From Methylocapsa sp. (GTDB taxonomy: Bacteria; Pseudomonadota; Alphaproteobacteria; Rhizobiales; Beijerinckiaceae): a DNA stretch of 7,430 nt. The translations under genes and the position numbers were made by a program. This document shows positions 7,003-7,430 of the stretch, one piece after another. The DNA lies in contig PLUZ01000190.1 of NCBI GenBank assembly GCA_003162995.1, forward strand, positions 2,031 to 9,460. Direction: 5' to 3'. A model generated the notes under the pieces. That model was not told where the DNA came from, did not search any database, and saw only the letters and a program-made list of their open reading frames with translations. Each line of letters begins with the position of its first letter. The stretch's first letter is position 1.

Positions 7003-7341
7003 ATGACGACTTTCGACAAGCGTGAGCATGCCTTCGAAGAAAAATATGTCCATGATGAAGAGCTGAGATTCAAGGCTAGGGTACGGCGAGACAAGCTCCT
7101 CGGGCTTTGGGCCGCTGAGAAACTTGGTAAAACCGGCCCAGCAGCGGAAGATTATGCAGCCAGCCTCGTCGTTGCCGAAATCCGGAAAGACAGCGCGGAG
7201 CAGATTCTCAAAACCATACGCGCGGACTTCGACAGCGCGGGAGTTGCCATCCCGGATCTTGAGATTCACAAGCAAATGGAGGCGCTGTTCGCGGCGGCGG
7301 TCGAGGAAATCACCAAAGGCGCCGCGCAGGGGAAAAAGTAA
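7003..7341 (+). CDS. ATPase inhibitor subunit zeta (DUF1476 family)
   Basis: A 112-residue helical protein of the DUF1476 family, found across alphaproteobacteria. The opening MTTFDKREHAFEEKYVHDEELRFKARVRRDKLLGLWAAEKLG is characteristic, and the remainder (AAEDYAASLVVAEI and the C-terminal EIHKQMEALFAAAVEEI) is again helical. The Paracoccus denitrificans member is the zeta subunit, whose N-terminal segment enters F1 and blocks ATP hydrolysis, in the manner of mitochondrial IF1. The strength of inhibition varies among species, so function here is inferred from family. The ATG at 7003 follows GGGGAG by four bases and gives the conserved N-terminus. An ATG at 6970 would add 11 residues with no family likeness. 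The gene is divergent from purC, a neighbourhood I recall from other Hyphomicrobiales. Confidence 0.92.
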   Translation: MTTFDKREHAFEEKYVHDEELRFKARVRRDKLLGLWAAEKLGKTGPAAEDYAASLVVAEIRKDSAEQILKTIRADFDSAGVAIPDLEIHKQMEALFAAAVEEITKGAAQGKK

Positions 7342-7366
7342 CCAGACGCGGCCTAAAGTTTGAGTT

Positions 7367-7412
7367 TGAGCCTAGCCGAAGAGCGCTTCAAGACGAATCG
7401 CTCATGGGCTCA
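7367..7412 (+). terminator. Possible weak terminator after the zeta gene
   Basis: TGAGCC (7367-7372) pairs with GGCTCA (7407-7412), and inside them GAGCG (7381-7385) pairs with CGCTC (7399-7403). The nested structure is followed by CTCTCTTAGTTTT, which is T-rich but interrupted. It lies 25 bp past the stop codon. The stems are short and the loop long, so this is a tentative call. Confidence 0.3.
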
Positions 7413-7430
7413 CTCTCTTAGTTTTGCAGC

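Overview
The window is a housekeeping stretch of a fairly GC-rich alphaproteobacterial chromosome. The best fit is the Hyphomicrobiales (Rhizobiales), perhaps near Beijerinckiaceae or Bradyrhizobiaceae. The evidence is a Bradyrhizobium-type TlpA next to argH, a PurC of the rhizobial form ([11 protein letters not shown]...YEGPEPGT), the order purC-purS-purQ-purL-bolA-grxD, and a DUF1476/ATPase-inhibitor zeta gene divergent from purC. The family-level placement is inference.

Layout. The left edge holds the first 96 codons of argH on the minus strand. It diverges, across only 33 bp, from tlpA on the plus strand, a membrane-anchored periplasmic thioredoxin-like protein. tlpA meets a macro-domain ADP-ribose hydrolase gene tail to tail, with a 10-bp overlap. 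From there to about 6513 everything reads on the minus strand. In order of transcription it is purC, purS, purQ, purL, bolA, grxD and the macro-domain gene. A 489-bp non-coding region (6514-7002) then separates purC from the divergent zeta-subunit gene. The last 89 bp hold only a possible weak terminator.

How the genes work together. PurS, PurQ and PurL are the three parts of the small-type FGAM synthase (step 4 of de novo purine synthesis), and PurC makes SAICAR (step 8), so the run is a purine operon. The downstream BolA and CGFS monothiol glutaredoxin form a well-known [2Fe-2S]-carrying pair involved in iron-sulfur trafficking and iron sensing. The macro protein at the end probably handles ADP-ribose or O-acetyl-ADP-ribose. 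The zeta protein upstream inhibits ATP hydrolysis by F1Fo in alphaproteobacteria. That the purine, ATPase and ADP-ribose genes share adenine-nucleotide metabolism is my inference.

No new multi-gene system is visible. The least explained structure is a degenerate tandem array of seven 16-17-bp units (6705-6817) between purC and the zeta gene. Smaller points are a 13-bp palindrome upstream of purC, a nine-codon minigene whose stop overlaps the purQ start as ATGA, and a GC hairpin between purC and purS.
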